From NCBI GenBank assembly GCA_036123635.1, contig JAZADL010000071.1:1-21713 (forward strand): DNA of 21,713 nt, written 5' to 3'. Below, in pieces: positions 6,882-15,308 of the stretch (its first letter is position 1; the number at the start of each line of letters is the position of its first letter). The stretch comes from UBA9410 sp036123635 (GTDB lineage: Bacteria; Actinomycetota; Acidimicrobiia; Acidimicrobiales; MedAcidi-G1). A program made the position numbers and the translations under genes. The notes below the pieces were generated by a model. That model saw only the letters and a list, made by a program, of their open reading frames with translations. It did not search any database and had not been told where the DNA came from.

Positions 6882-7592
6882 ATGGAACACAACCCCAAAG
6901 CACCGGAAATGCCACCGCCTAAACCCACCGGCGGGAGTTCCCGGCACCCCGGACGCCGGGCTGGCATCGGAGCCACAGAGATCCTGGACCGGGCTATCAC
7001 CGTGGTCGAGGCCGACGGAGCCGACGCCCTGACTATGCGACGCCTGGCCAACGAGCTTGACGTGGCCACAACCACCATCTACTGGCATGTCGGGAACCGC
7101 GCCGAATTGATCACCGCCCTGGTCCGTCGCCACGGTGCTCGGCTGGCCGAGACCCCTGTGGAAGGTGAGACGGCGCGCGACCGCGTCCTGGCTGTGGCCC
7201 GCCTCATCTGGGAGAGCGCCATCACCCACCGGGAGATCACCCGGTTAGCCAGCGCCCACGGGGCTGCGTCGCTCCACGCCCAGCATCTGGAGTTGGCCAT
7301 GGCACGCGAGTTGCAAGAGTCCGGGGTGGTGGGCGAGGCGGCCCGCGACGCCCTGCGAGCCATCACGGCGTGCGTGGGTGGCTTCATCGTGACCACCATG
7401 CTGGACGACCTCGTCCCAGCCGACCACCGCCGCACCTCGGTGCTGGCCGACCTCGACGACCCGGACCTAGACCCGGTAACCCGTAAAGCCCTGGCCACCA
7501 GCAGTGATCTGCCGTCACTCTTCGAGTCCACACTGCGGGCCGTGGTCGACTCAGTAGTCCCCGCCGACCTGACGGCTAACGCTTACCTGTAA
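6882..7592 (+). CDS. TetR/AcrR family transcriptional regulator
   Basis: This is a 236-residue regulator. A proline/arginine-rich N-terminal tail (1-28) precedes the DNA-binding domain, with the helix-turn-helix at about 51-70 and the hallmark TTTIYWHVGNRAEL. The remaining 150 or so residues form the predicted helical ligand-binding and dimerisation domain, resembling the TetR C-terminal class of antibiotic-type TetRs. The ATG at 6882 follows the operator and promoter closely; the frame is open further upstream but would run into the divergent gene. The Shine-Dalgarno is weak (AGAG). It is divergent from the amidohydrolase-SDR operon, which it probably represses together with itself. The inducer is unknown. 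Confidence 0.87.
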   Translation: MEHNPKAPEMPPPKPTGGSSRHPGRRAGIGATEILDRAITVVEADGADALTMRRLANELDVATTTIYWHVGNRAELITALVRRHGARLAETPVEGETARDRVLAVARLIWESAITHREITRLASAHGAASLHAQHLELAMARELQESGVVGEAARDALRAITACVGGFIVTTMLDDLVPADHRRTSVLADLDDPDLDPVTRKALATSSDLPSLFESTLRAVVDSVVPADLTANAYL

Positions 7593-7596
7593 TCCA

Positions 7597-7619
7597 GTCG
7601 ATACGGGAACCCGTTCGAC
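7597..7619. terminator. Bidirectional terminator-like hairpin between convergent genes
   Basis: The arms GTCGA+ACGG (7597-7601, 7603-7606) pair with CCGT+TCGAC (7611-7619) around a GAAC loop, giving 9 bp with one bulged T (7602). It fills the 35-nt gap between the tetR stop and the convergent molybdoenzyme stop. There is no T-tract, so termination activity is inferred from position and structure. Confidence 0.5.
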
Positions 7620-7627
7620 ACCAACGG

Positions 7628-10456
7628 TCAACCGTCGTAGCCGTAGGCGGTGGCCTTTGGCTTGACCGGCCGGGCCATCCACAGGGGTCGACGCAGCCCA
7701 CCGGGCCCAGGACCGGGCCGGGTCTTAGCAAGCCACTCCTCGAAGATGCGGTGGGATATCTCGGTGTCGACCACCACGTCACCGTAGACATCGCCGGCCT
7801 CTGCCGGGGCCACAGTGACCCGCTGGAGCCAACAGTGCATACCGCTGATCGGATCAGGCTGTACGGGAAAGGTCAGGTTCTGGTGCACACCGGTGTCGGT
7901 CCACCAGATCAGCCCGGTGTCCGGGTCGTCGCTCCCATAGGGCTTCTGGCCGTGCTCCCGGCGGAGCCGCCACCGACCGTCGTCGTCCTGATCGATCGAG
8001 GCCTTACCCGCCCCCCAGGAGCGGGCCGCCTCTTCTTCTAACCGCCAACGGCCCATGTGGTGGCTAGCCGCCACCACACCGGGACGGATCCCCTCCGTGC
8101 GCCATGCCGAGATGACGAAGTGGCCGGTCCGGGTCGTGATGCGAACTAGGCCGTTCTCTTCAATACCCAACTGCTCGGCGTCCGACGGATGCAACCACAG
8201 CGGATGGCGGTGGCTGATCTCGTTCAGCCACTGGCTGTTGGCCGACCGGGTATGGATCAGGGTGGGAATCCGGAACGTGGGCACGAGGATCCGCTCACCG
8301 GCTGACAGGTCCAGATCCTCCCAGTGGACCTGACTCCGGATGAAGGCCGGAAGTGTGTATTCGGGCCACCCCCAGTCGCGCATCGTCTCCGAGAAGAACT
8401 CCAGTTTCTTGGACGGCGTCGGAAAGCCGAGCTTGGCCTGGCCGTTAATGTCCACGGCCGGTGACCCGTCGCCAATAAACGGCATGTGGCCGGCGATGTC
8501 CTCCAGCGACTGATAGGAGCCGGCCGTGCCCGGCCGACGCCACACCCCGTTTTCGTCGCGGTCGGCGCCGACCAGGTCAGCCTCCGGTACGTCCCGCTCG
8601 TACACCTTTACCTGGTCTCCGGGAAGGGCAAACGACCCCTTGCGCCGCATGTACTCCAAAGGCGTAAGACCCTCGGCCCCGGCCGCTTCAGGAAGGCCCG
8701 GAACCGACCTATCGAACAGCATCGTGTAGTACTCGTCGAGGGTCAGCGGGGTCCCCGGGTTCTCCCAGCTCTCGAACTGGGACCGGATGCCCAGCGAGCC
8801 GTCAGGATCGATGCGCCACGATAGGTCGATCCAGAACTCCTGCTCCTCCCATACCTCGCCCGGGTTGGCCTCGTAGGTGCGCTCGAATACCTCACCGTCT
8901 AACTCGCGGTGGCGCCGGGCAACCGGCTGGCGAAACCCGATCCACCGGCCGTTGTGGGTCTCGAAACTAGACACGTCGTGGCGCTCCGAGGCGACCCCCA
9001 TGGGGAGCACATAGTCGGCGAACCACGCCGATTCGTTCCAGGTCGGCGTCAGCGCCACATGGCAACCGATTTTCTCCGGATCCCGGAGCACCTCCATCCA
9101 AGTAAAGCCGTCTGGATTGGTCCACAGCGGGTTGTAGACCCGGGTGAAGTAGGTATCCAGCGTGGCCCGCCCGGCTTTCAAGAAGTGGGGCAGCAGGATC
9201 GACAACTCATGGTGGGAGAGCGGGTACTCGATAGGCCACTGGAGTTCGTTCCAACGATCCTGGGGCTCCGGATGGACCGGAGTAACAGGAATGAACTTGT
9301 TCCAGCCGTTGGCGTTGGTCCCTCCCTCGGTCCCCACCGAACCGGTCAGAACGTTCAGGAATTGGAGGCACCGGGCCACCATCCAGCCACCCTCGTTGCC
9401 CGCTGACGAAGCCCGCCAGGTGTGCGATGCGAAGGCCCCTAGGCCGTCGCCGATGACGTCGGCCACGGTCCGGATGCGATCCTCGTCGACGCCGCACATC
9501 CTGGCCGCGGCGGCCGGGGTGTAGTCGGCGTAGTGGTCAAGCAGAGCTGGGCCCACGTTGTCGAACACTGGATCCAGGTCGGGTCGGGCCTCCCGAAGAA
9601 AAGTCTCCCAGTTGACCCAGCGCTCGAAGAAGGTCCGATCCCAGGTTTCGTTCTCAACCAGTAGGCGGGCGATGGCCAACAGCAGGAATGCCTCGGTGCC
9701 CGGCCACGCTGAAAACCAGTGGTCGGCCTTGGAAGCTGTGTTGGACAGGCGTGGATCGACGCAAATGATGGTCGCTCCGTTCCGCTGCCCCTCGATGATC
9801 CGCTGGGCGTGAGGGTTGAAGTAGTGGCCAGCCTCCAAGTGTGACGAAATGAGGAAAATCACCTTGGCGTTGGCAAAGTCGGCCGACGGTCGGTCAAAGC
9901 CCATCCAGGAGGCGTAGCCCACCCGAGCACCGCTAGAGCAGATGTTGGTGTGGCTGTTGTGGCCGTCGATCCCCCAAGAGTGGAGCACCCGTTCCATATA
10001 GCTGTCGTCCCCCATCCGACCAACGTGGTACATGACCTCGTGATGGCGGTCTTCGCGGAACGCCTGGCCGATCCGACCACCGATGTCGTCGAGGGCCTGG
10101 TCCCAACTGATGCGCTCCCAGAGGCCCTCTCCTCGCTCGCCGACCCGCTTCATTGGGTACAAGATCCGCTCGGGGTCCTCAACCTGGTTGATGGTGGCCG
10201 GGCCTTTGGCGCAGTTCCGGCCCCGGCTGGCCGGGTGAACCGGGTTGCCCTCGAACTTGGTGATCCGACCCGTCTCCTTGTCCACCCAGGCCAGCAGACC
10301 GCAGTTGGCCTCGCAGTTGAAACAGGTGGTGGGAACGAGGCGATGAGCCCGACGGACCTTCGTGGGCCAGGCAGCGGCGTCCAAGGACTCCACGTGGTCC
10401 CAGGTCTCCTCGGGTGGATAGCCGGAAAGCCCGGTGGTGGTCCCGTCAGTGGTCAT
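7628..10456 (-). CDS. Molybdopterin-dependent oxidoreductase catalytic subunit (SoeA-like)
   Basis: This is a 942-residue member of the DMSO reductase superfamily. An N-terminal [4Fe-4S] site is formed by C45, C48, C52 and C82 (CFNCEANC ... GRNCAKG). C173 in TNICSSGAR sits where the molybdenum-coordinating residue is found in Cys/Sec-ligand members. The C-terminal molybdopterin-dinucleotide-binding domain follows (about 770-942). No twin-arginine signal is visible at the N-terminus, so a cytoplasmic location is likely. Length, absent Tat signal and a fused electron-transfer/membrane partner 21 nt upstream fit the sulfite-oxidising SoeABC type, and nearby sulfonate-type genes support that. Polysulfide/thiosulfate-type or other oxidoreductases remain possible. 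The ATG has GGAG 7 nt upstream. Confidence 0.9.
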   Translation of the reverse strand: MTTDGTTTGLSGYPPEETWDHVESLDAAAWPTKVRRAHRLVPTTCFNCEANCGLLAWVDKETGRITKFEGNPVHPASRGRNCAKGPATINQVEDPERILYPMKRVGERGEGLWERISWDQALDDIGGRIGQAFREDRHHEVMYHVGRMGDDSYMERVLHSWGIDGHNSHTNICSSGARVGYASWMGFDRPSADFANAKVIFLISSHLEAGHYFNPHAQRIIEGQRNGATIICVDPRLSNTASKADHWFSAWPGTEAFLLLAIARLLVENETWDRTFFERWVNWETFLREARPDLDPVFDNVGPALLDHYADYTPAAAARMCGVDEDRIRTVADVIGDGLGAFASHTWRASSAGNEGGWMVARCLQFLNVLTGSVGTEGGTNANGWNKFIPVTPVHPEPQDRWNELQWPIEYPLSHHELSILLPHFLKAGRATLDTYFTRVYNPLWTNPDGFTWMEVLRDPEKIGCHVALTPTWNESAWFADYVLPMGVASERHDVSSFETHNGRWIGFRQPVARRHRELDGEVFERTYEANPGEVWEEQEFWIDLSWRIDPDGSLGIRSQFESWENPGTPLTLDEYYTMLFDRSVPGLPEAAGAEGLTPLEYMRRKGSFALPGDQVKVYERDVPEADLVGADRDENGVWRRPGTAGSYQSLEDIAGHMPFIGDGSPAVDINGQAKLGFPTPSKKLEFFSETMRDWGWPEYTLPAFIRSQVHWEDLDLSAGERILVPTFRIPTLIHTRSANSQWLNEISHRHPLWLHPSDAEQLGIEENGLVRITTRTGHFVISAWRTEGIRPGVVAASHHMGRWRLEEEAARSWGAGKASIDQDDDGRWRLRREHGQKPYGSDDPDTGLIWWTDTGVHQNLTFPVQPDPISGMHCWLQRVTVAPAEAGDVYGDVVVDTEISHRIFEEWLAKTRPGPGPGGLRRPLWMARPVKPKATAYGYDG

Positions 10457-10477
10457 CGTCGTGCTCCGGATCGTGGC

Positions 10478-12025
10478 CTAGGAGAGCGGGACCGACTGGC
10501 CGGCCCGCACGTAGGCGTCCTCGTAGGCGAATAGGCCGTATAGCGCGGCCAGGGGGACGAGCGGCTGGACTGGACCGGACCAGTCGAAGATGATTTCGCC
10601 AAACACGACGTCCAGGCCAAGGAACACCAGCGAGAAGGCCGTGCAGAAAGCGAACTCGCGGTAACGCTTCCGCTGGCCGCCCCACCGCAACTCGGCCAGG
10701 GCCATGGTCACGTGGCGGGAGTGCCCGCCGGTTAGTTCGGCGGCCACAAGGCCGGTGTTGGCCACCAGGCCGGCTAGGAAAGCCCACTTGATAGCCCCAT
10801 GGGACGGGACGTCCAGGAACAGGTCGGCCAGTGAATAGGTGGCCCCACCGGCCATGACGGCCTGGCTCACCAGCACCGGCAGCAGCAGCGGCTCCTGCCA
10901 CAGGTCCCGGCCCTCGCACTGGCTGAATAGGAATGCCGTGTACCCGGCCGTTCCCAGGGCCAGTAGGGCGGTCGGCACCGCCAGCGCCGCGAGCGCCCCC
11001 CCGGCGCCGGTCAGGCTGGCGATCCACCAGGCGGCCAGACAGGCCGCAAAGGCACCAAGGACCCAGGCTCCCTTGACCAGCCAGGATGCTCGGTTGCCCC
11101 GAGTAAACAGGTAGACGAATCGCTTCGGCTGCTTGAGATCACCAACCAGCAGCACCCCGGTGAGGGCCAGAAATACACCGGCCACCACGGGGGGGACCAC
11201 GCCGACGGCCATTCGGTCGTCCCCGTGCCCGAGGAAGACTAGAAGGGCGGCCATCAGCATCACGCCGGAGGCGATGGCCTTGGTGACCAGGTACCCCGAC
11301 ACCATCGATCCCCAAGTCGGCGGATGCTGGGTGGTGTAGGTGGTGCGGGCCATCTCCTGTCCGTCGTCCCGTACGGGAGCGGCGGTTAACGCGACCGGCG
11401 TGGGCGTGGAGTGGGCGGGTGTTGTGTCGGCCCAGATCATCCCGTCGCCGGCGATGGCCGAGGCCAGAGGGTCCAGCGATGCCGACGAGACACCCGTGTA
11501 GACGACCTTGGGCCGGGTGTTCTGCTCCGGTGACCGGACCATCCCGCCGCCGGCGTGGAGTCGGGAGATTTCCGACGACGGATCGTCTAGATCCCCGACC
11601 CTGATGGCCTGGGTGGGACACACCACGACGCACGACGGCTCCAGGCCGTCCTCCACCCGGTGGTTGCAGAAATTGCACTTGTGAGCAGTCTTCGTCTGCG
11701 GGTTGAGGTAGATGGCGTCGTAGGGGCAGGCGTTCATGCACGCCTTGCAGCCAATGCAGTTGTCGTCGTTGAAGTCGACAACGCCGTTGTCGGAGCGAAA
11801 GAGGGCTGACGTCGGACAGATGGTCATGCATGGGGCGTCGTCACAGTGGTTACACCGCATGACCGAAAAGTGGCGTTCGGTATCCGGATGGGTTCCGGTC
11901 TCCACGTACTTGAGCCACGTGCGATTGACGCCCAGCGGAACATCGTGCTCGCTCTTGCAGGCCACCGTGCAGGCGTGGCAACCGATGCAGCTCCCAGAGT
12001 CCAGGACGAAACCAAGGCGAGTCAT
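10478..12025 (-). CDS. Fused four-cluster ferredoxin / NrfD-type membrane anchor
   Basis: This 515-residue protein joins two subunits that are usually separate. Residues 1-150 carry sixteen Cys for four [4Fe-4S] clusters: C13/16/19/23, C58/61/66/70, C90/93/96/100 and C117/120/132/136, as in DmsB/PsrB/SoeB. A linker (about 150-240) leads to roughly eight membrane spans (245-503) with GDLKQPKRFVYLFTRGNRAS at 295-314, characteristic of NrfD/PsrC quinone-interacting subunits. It would pass electrons between the molybdoenzyme encoded 21 nt downstream and the quinone pool. The ATG at 12025 is chosen because MTRLGFVLD begins the ferredoxin domain; upstream codons overlap tetR out of frame. The Shine-Dalgarno is weak. 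Confidence 0.88.
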   Translation of the reverse strand: MTRLGFVLDSGSCIGCHACTVACKSEHDVPLGVNRTWLKYVETGTHPDTERHFSVMRCNHCDDAPCMTICPTSALFRSDNGVVDFNDDNCIGCKACMNACPYDAIYLNPQTKTAHKCNFCNHRVEDGLEPSCVVVCPTQAIRVGDLDDPSSEISRLHAGGGMVRSPEQNTRPKVVYTGVSSASLDPLASAIAGDGMIWADTTPAHSTPTPVALTAAPVRDDGQEMARTTYTTQHPPTWGSMVSGYLVTKAIASGVMLMAALLVFLGHGDDRMAVGVVPPVVAGVFLALTGVLLVGDLKQPKRFVYLFTRGNRASWLVKGAWVLGAFAACLAAWWIASLTGAGGALAALAVPTALLALGTAGYTAFLFSQCEGRDLWQEPLLLPVLVSQAVMAGGATYSLADLFLDVPSHGAIKWAFLAGLVANTGLVAAELTGGHSRHVTMALAELRWGGQRKRYREFAFCTAFSLVFLGLDVVFGEIIFDWSGPVQPLVPLAALYGLFAYEDAYVRAGQSVPLS

Positions 12026-12065
12026 GGCAAAAGCACTCGTCGAGCCGTCGGAATGTGCGGTCGGA

Positions 12066-12641
12066 TCAAACGGGCACAGTTGCCATCTGCCGGATTCCGG
12101 CACACAGCAGGTTGACCAGGCGGTTGAAGCTGTCGTCCAGATCGAGGGCGTAAGGGTGCCCATCACCCGACTCGAGGTGGGCAAAACCGTGAAAAACACT
12201 CCGCATGGAACGAGCGGCGTGGACGCGGTCGACGTCGCTCAGCCCGTAGGCGGTTAGGGCTTGACCCAGCACCTCGACCACTCGCTCCACCGCTTCCTCC
12301 AGTTCCGGGTCTGTGGCGCACGGATAGCGGTCGGTTGCCGCATAGAGGCCCGGGTGGTCGGCCACCATCGACCGCCACGCCACGCCCATGGCCCGCACGG
12401 CATCGTCTCCGGCCATTCCCACGGCAGCCGCCCCCAGGCGGTCGGCCAGAATTCCGCGACCCCGGAGGCCGAGAGCTCGGATAAGGGCGTCGAAGTTGTC
12501 GACGTGGCGGTACAGGGCCGGCTGGCGCACGCCCAGATGCTCGGCCACCCGGGTGAGGGTCACGGCGTCCAACCCCTCGGCGTCGGCCAAGGCCGCCGCG
12601 CTCTCCACCACCTGCTGCGTATCCAGGGTTCCTCGGCTCAC
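12066..12641 (-). CDS. TetR/AcrR family transcriptional regulator
   Basis: This is a 191-residue regulator with a helix-turn-helix at about 28-47 (TLTRVAEHLGVRQPALYRHVD) and a helical C-terminus of the WHG type. The GTG at 12641 begins the conserved N-terminal helix; GGGG just upstream is a poor ribosome site and the transcript may have a very short leader. It lies 40 nt upstream of the ferredoxin-NrfD gene on the same strand, so it is probably the first gene of the molybdoenzyme operon and autoregulates it. A near-perfect inverted repeat lies 14 nt before its start. Confidence 0.85.
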   Translation of the reverse strand: MSRGTLDTQQVVESAAALADAEGLDAVTLTRVAEHLGVRQPALYRHVDNFDALIRALGLRGRGILADRLGAAAVGMAGDDAVRAMGVAWRSMVADHPGLYAATDRYPCATDPELEEAVERVVEVLGQALTAYGLSDVDRVHAARSMRSVFHGFAHLESGDGHPYALDLDDSFNRLVNLLCAGIRQMATVPV

Positions 12642-12654
12642 CCCCGGATCCTAG

Positions 12655-12671
12655 TGTTAGGTACTCTTACA
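12655..12671. promoter_or_regulatory. Candidate operator upstream of the molybdoenzyme operon regulator
   Basis: TGTTAG (12655-12660) and CTTACA (12666-12671) form an inverted repeat with one mismatch around a GTACT spacer. It lies in the only AT-rich patch of the gap between this tetR and the preceding EamA gene. On the minus strand TAACACT within it could be a -10 box. The size and position fit a TetR operator, but only one copy is seen. Confidence 0.35.
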
Positions 12672-12728
12672 TTCCAGTTAGGAGCAGTCTTGTTTTCGTG
12701 AGTCAACCCTGATTCGACCATCGGTCGC

Positions 12729-13526
12729 CTACCAGATGACCAGGGCGGCTCCGGCAGCCACCAGCAAAGAACCCCAGAGTGCCCGGGGTCCGAGGGCCTC
12801 TCGCGCCAACAGCACTCCGAGCACCACGGAGATCTGGCGTAACCCGGCCACCTGCCCGGCCTGGGCCTGCTGAAAGGCCAACAGGACGAGGGCATACGCC
12901 CCTCCCTGGCCGGCACCTATAACCGCCGAACTACCCAGCACGAACCGCATCCGGGCCCACCCCGGACGTCGACTCAGGAGTACGGACCCTGAACTGAGGA
13001 TCATGATCATCGACAGGTAGCCCAGCAATCCCGTCAGGTCCACCGACCGGGCGTCAATGAGCGAGTAGGCCACCGTGCACAAGCCGGTGACCGCAGCTAG
13101 CACCACAGCACGTCTTTCCTGGAGCTGGGTGCCCAACCCGGCCAGGACCAGAAGCCCCCCCACCAACACCACCAGCCCGGTGGCCGTAGCCGCCGTCGGC
13201 GTCTCGTCCAGCAGCAACCACCCACCAAGGCCGACCAGTAGGGGGGCGGTACCCCGAGAAATCGGGTAGGCGACGCTCAGGCTGCCCGTCCGGTAGGCCG
13301 TCCCCAGCAAAGCCATATACCCCCCTTGGGCCGCCGCGGAGGCCACCACCCAGCCCAGGACCTCGGATGGCGGATCGAACCAAACTGCCGGAAGCAGGAC
13401 GATGCCCACCAGGAGATAGGACAGAGCCGCGGTCGTCTCCGGATCAACCGACCGGTGGAGGCGGGTGTTCCAGCCCGCGTGGAGAACGGTCGAGATGAGA
13501 ACCAGGAGGACAGCGGTAGCTGGCAC
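12729..13526 (-). CDS. EamA/DMT-superfamily transporter
   Basis: This is a 265-residue, very hydrophobic membrane protein with about nine or ten helices in two tandem EamA-like halves, as in drug/metabolite exporters. Landmarks are LHAGWNTRLHRS near the N-terminus, SVAYPISRGTAPLLV in the first half and QISVVLGVLLAREAL in the second. The GTG at 13526 starts 13 nt after the phosphate acetyltransferase stop and has no clear ribosome site, so coupled translation is likely. Being last in the sulfonate-type run, it might export a product or by-product. The substrate is not readable from sequence. Confidence 0.85.
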   Translation of the reverse strand: MPATAVLLVLISTVLHAGWNTRLHRSVDPETTAALSYLLVGIVLLPAVWFDPPSEVLGWVVASAAAQGGYMALLGTAYRTGSLSVAYPISRGTAPLLVGLGGWLLLDETPTAATATGLVVLVGGLLVLAGLGTQLQERRAVVLAAVTGLCTVAYSLIDARSVDLTGLLGYLSMIMILSSGSVLLSRRPGWARMRFVLGSSAVIGAGQGGAYALVLLAFQQAQAGQVAGLRQISVVLGVLLAREALGPRALWGSLLVAAGAALVIW

Positions 13527-13539
13527 GGGGTGGCGTCGG

Positions 13540-14439
13540 TCAGGCTGTGGCGCGGGCCTGCAGCCCAGCGATCACCGCCACGTCTACGACGTCATCAGCT
13601 GAACAGCCTCGTGACAGATCGTGAAGAACCCCGTCTAGGCCCTGGAGAAGTGGCCCGAAGGCCCGGGCTCCGCCCAGCCTCTCAGTGACCTTGTAGGCAA
13701 TGTTGCCGCTGTCCAGGTCGGGGAACACGAATACGTTGGCCGATCCGGCTACTGGTGAACCCGGGGCCTTGGCCGCCGCTACCTCAGGCACCCATGCCGT
13801 GTCGAACTGAAGCTCGCCGTCCACAGCCAGCCCGGGACACCGGTCAACAACCAGTGCTGTGGCCTCCCGGACCTTGTCGACCCTTGGGTGTTCGGCACTT
13901 CCCCGGGTCGAAAACGACAACAGGGCTACCCGTGGTTCTTTATCAACCAGCACAGCGAAAGTAGCGGCAGTGGCCGATGCGATAGAGGCCAACTGGGCGG
14001 CATCCGGGTCAGGTATCACGCCGCAGTCTCCGTAGGCCACCGGACGGCCGTCGGGCAGGACCAGGAGGAAGCAGCTGGACACCACGTCGGCGTCCGACGC
14101 CGTCCCGATCACCCGCAGGCCGGCACGGACCACGTCGGCCGTAGGCCGGGTCGCCCCGGCCACCGCGGCGTCGGCTACTCCGGACCGGACCAGCACGGTG
14201 GCCGCCACCACCGGGTCGTCGGGGTCCAGGCCCGCCTCGATGGCCCGGGACACGGCCTCGTCCTGACGGGCGTCGGTGGGGTCCACTTCCGGGGGAACCG
14301 GCACGGCCAGGCCCTCGTCGATAAGGCGGGCCGTCGCCTCGTCGGCTCGCGGATCTCCAGCATCGGCAAGGACCACCCGGGCCGGGTCGGCTGCCGCTCG
14401 GGCATACCAGCCGGCGACAATTGGGGAGGGATGGGCCAT
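13540..14439 (-). CDS. pta: Phosphate acetyltransferase
   Basis: This is a 299-residue single-domain enzyme of the PTA/PTB family, interconverting acetyl phosphate and acetyl-CoA. Family signatures include LLSFSTRGSA (173-182), GELQFDTAWVPEVAAAKAP (208-226), ANVFVFPDLDSGNIAYK (234-250) and DLSRGCSADD (274-283). S276, R277 and D283 occupy the positions of the catalytic Ser-Arg and Asp of the methanosarcinal enzyme. It lacks the N-terminal regulatory domains of long enterobacterial Pta. It sits 11 nt downstream of an ABC permease and in the same run as a class III aminotransferase. In taurine catabolism Pta handles acetyl phosphate released by sulfoacetaldehyde acetyltransferase, which fits this context. 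A ribosome site is not obvious. Confidence 0.88.
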   Translation of the reverse strand: MAHPSPIVAGWYARAAADPARVVLADAGDPRADEATARLIDEGLAVPVPPEVDPTDARQDEAVSRAIEAGLDPDDPVVAATVLVRSGVADAAVAGATRPTADVVRAGLRVIGTASDADVVSSCFLLVLPDGRPVAYGDCGVIPDPDAAQLASIASATAATFAVLVDKEPRVALLSFSTRGSAEHPRVDKVREATALVVDRCPGLAVDGELQFDTAWVPEVAAAKAPGSPVAGSANVFVFPDLDSGNIAYKVTERLGGARAFGPLLQGLDGVLHDLSRGCSADDVVDVAVIAGLQARATA

Positions 14440-14450
14440 GTGGGAGGGCG

Positions 14451-15308
14451 TCAGCCCTTACCCCGCCAGGGGATGAGGCGGCGTTCCAGAAACCGCATGA
14501 CGAGGTCCATGGTCACCCCGATGACCCCGATGATGATGATCGACACCACCACGATGTCCATCCGGAAGAATTTCGAGGCGGCGAAGATCATGGCTCCCAG
14601 GCCGGTGGTGGTTCCGGTGAGCTCTGCGGCCACCAGGGTCCCCCAACACACACCGAGGGCCACCCGCATCCCGGTGAAGATGTCGGGCAGGGCGTTCGGG
14701 AGGATCACGTAGCGCAGGATCTGCCACCTATTGGCCCCCAGCGAGTAGGCGGCGTGGACCTTGGAGCCGTGCACGCCCAGCACGCCGGCCCTCGCCGCGA
14801 TGACCATGATCCACACTGCGGCGAAGAACAGGAGGTTGACCTTCGAGCCCTCGCCAATGCCAAACCACACGATGAACAGCGGTAGCAGGGCCAGGGGCGG
14901 CACGGGGCGGAGGAGTTCCACAACGGGGTCGAAGATGCCGCGGAGCCGGTTGGAAAGTCCCATGGCAAAGCCCACAGGCACGCCCACCACTATCCCGTAA
15001 GCGAGGCCCTTAAGCACCCGCCACAGGCTGGCCCAGGTGTGGTCCCACAACCCGACCCGCCGGTAGCCGCTGTTCACGAGCTCGAAGAAGGCGTCCCAAC
15101 TCTGGCGAAGCGACGGGAAGGTGCGGTCGTTGATCATGGGGTCCGGTCCCCGCTTGATCCACCACCAGACCAGGAACAGGAAGATCAACGATGCGATGCT
15201 CCACGACGGTGAGCCTTTGACCTCCGAGGCGTCCCCGAAGGTCACCGTCTTGCGGGCACCGGCACTCCTCTTGCGACCAGCGGGTCGGAAGCGGGACAGG
15301 ACGGTCAT
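14451..15308 (-). CDS. ABC transporter permease, TauC/SsuC type
   Basis: This is a 285-residue inner-membrane permease with about six helices after a basic N-terminal tail. The cytoplasmic coupling loop (186-211, AAYSLGANRWQILRYVILP...) is the EAA-type motif that docks on the ATPase. Overall it matches the nitrate/sulfonate/taurine permease family. Its ATG overlaps the ATPase stop (ATGA), giving tight coupling. No periplasmic binding protein is encoded next to it, although such importers need one, so that gene must lie elsewhere or be absent. Taurine or another sulfonate is the favoured substrate from context; thiamine-precursor or nitrate types cannot be excluded. Confidence 0.88.
   Translation of the reverse strand: MTVLSRFRPAGRKRSAGARKTVTFGDASEVKGSPSWSIASLIFLFLVWWWIKRGPDPMINDRTFPSLRQSWDAFFELVNSGYRRVGLWDHTWASLWRVLKGLAYGIVVGVPVGFAMGLSNRLRGIFDPVVELLRPVPPLALLPLFIVWFGIGEGSKVNLLFFAAVWIMVIAARAGVLGVHGSKVHAAYSLGANRWQILRYVILPNALPDIFTGMRVALGVCWGTLVAAELTGTTTGLGAMIFAASKFFRMDIVVVSIIIIGVIGVTMDLVMRFLERRLIPWRGKG

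Noticed and set aside
5561..6922. 453-codon plus-strand open frame
   Set aside because: It is opposite the well-supported amidohydrolase gene; long antisense frames are expected in high-GC coding DNA and it has no domain features.
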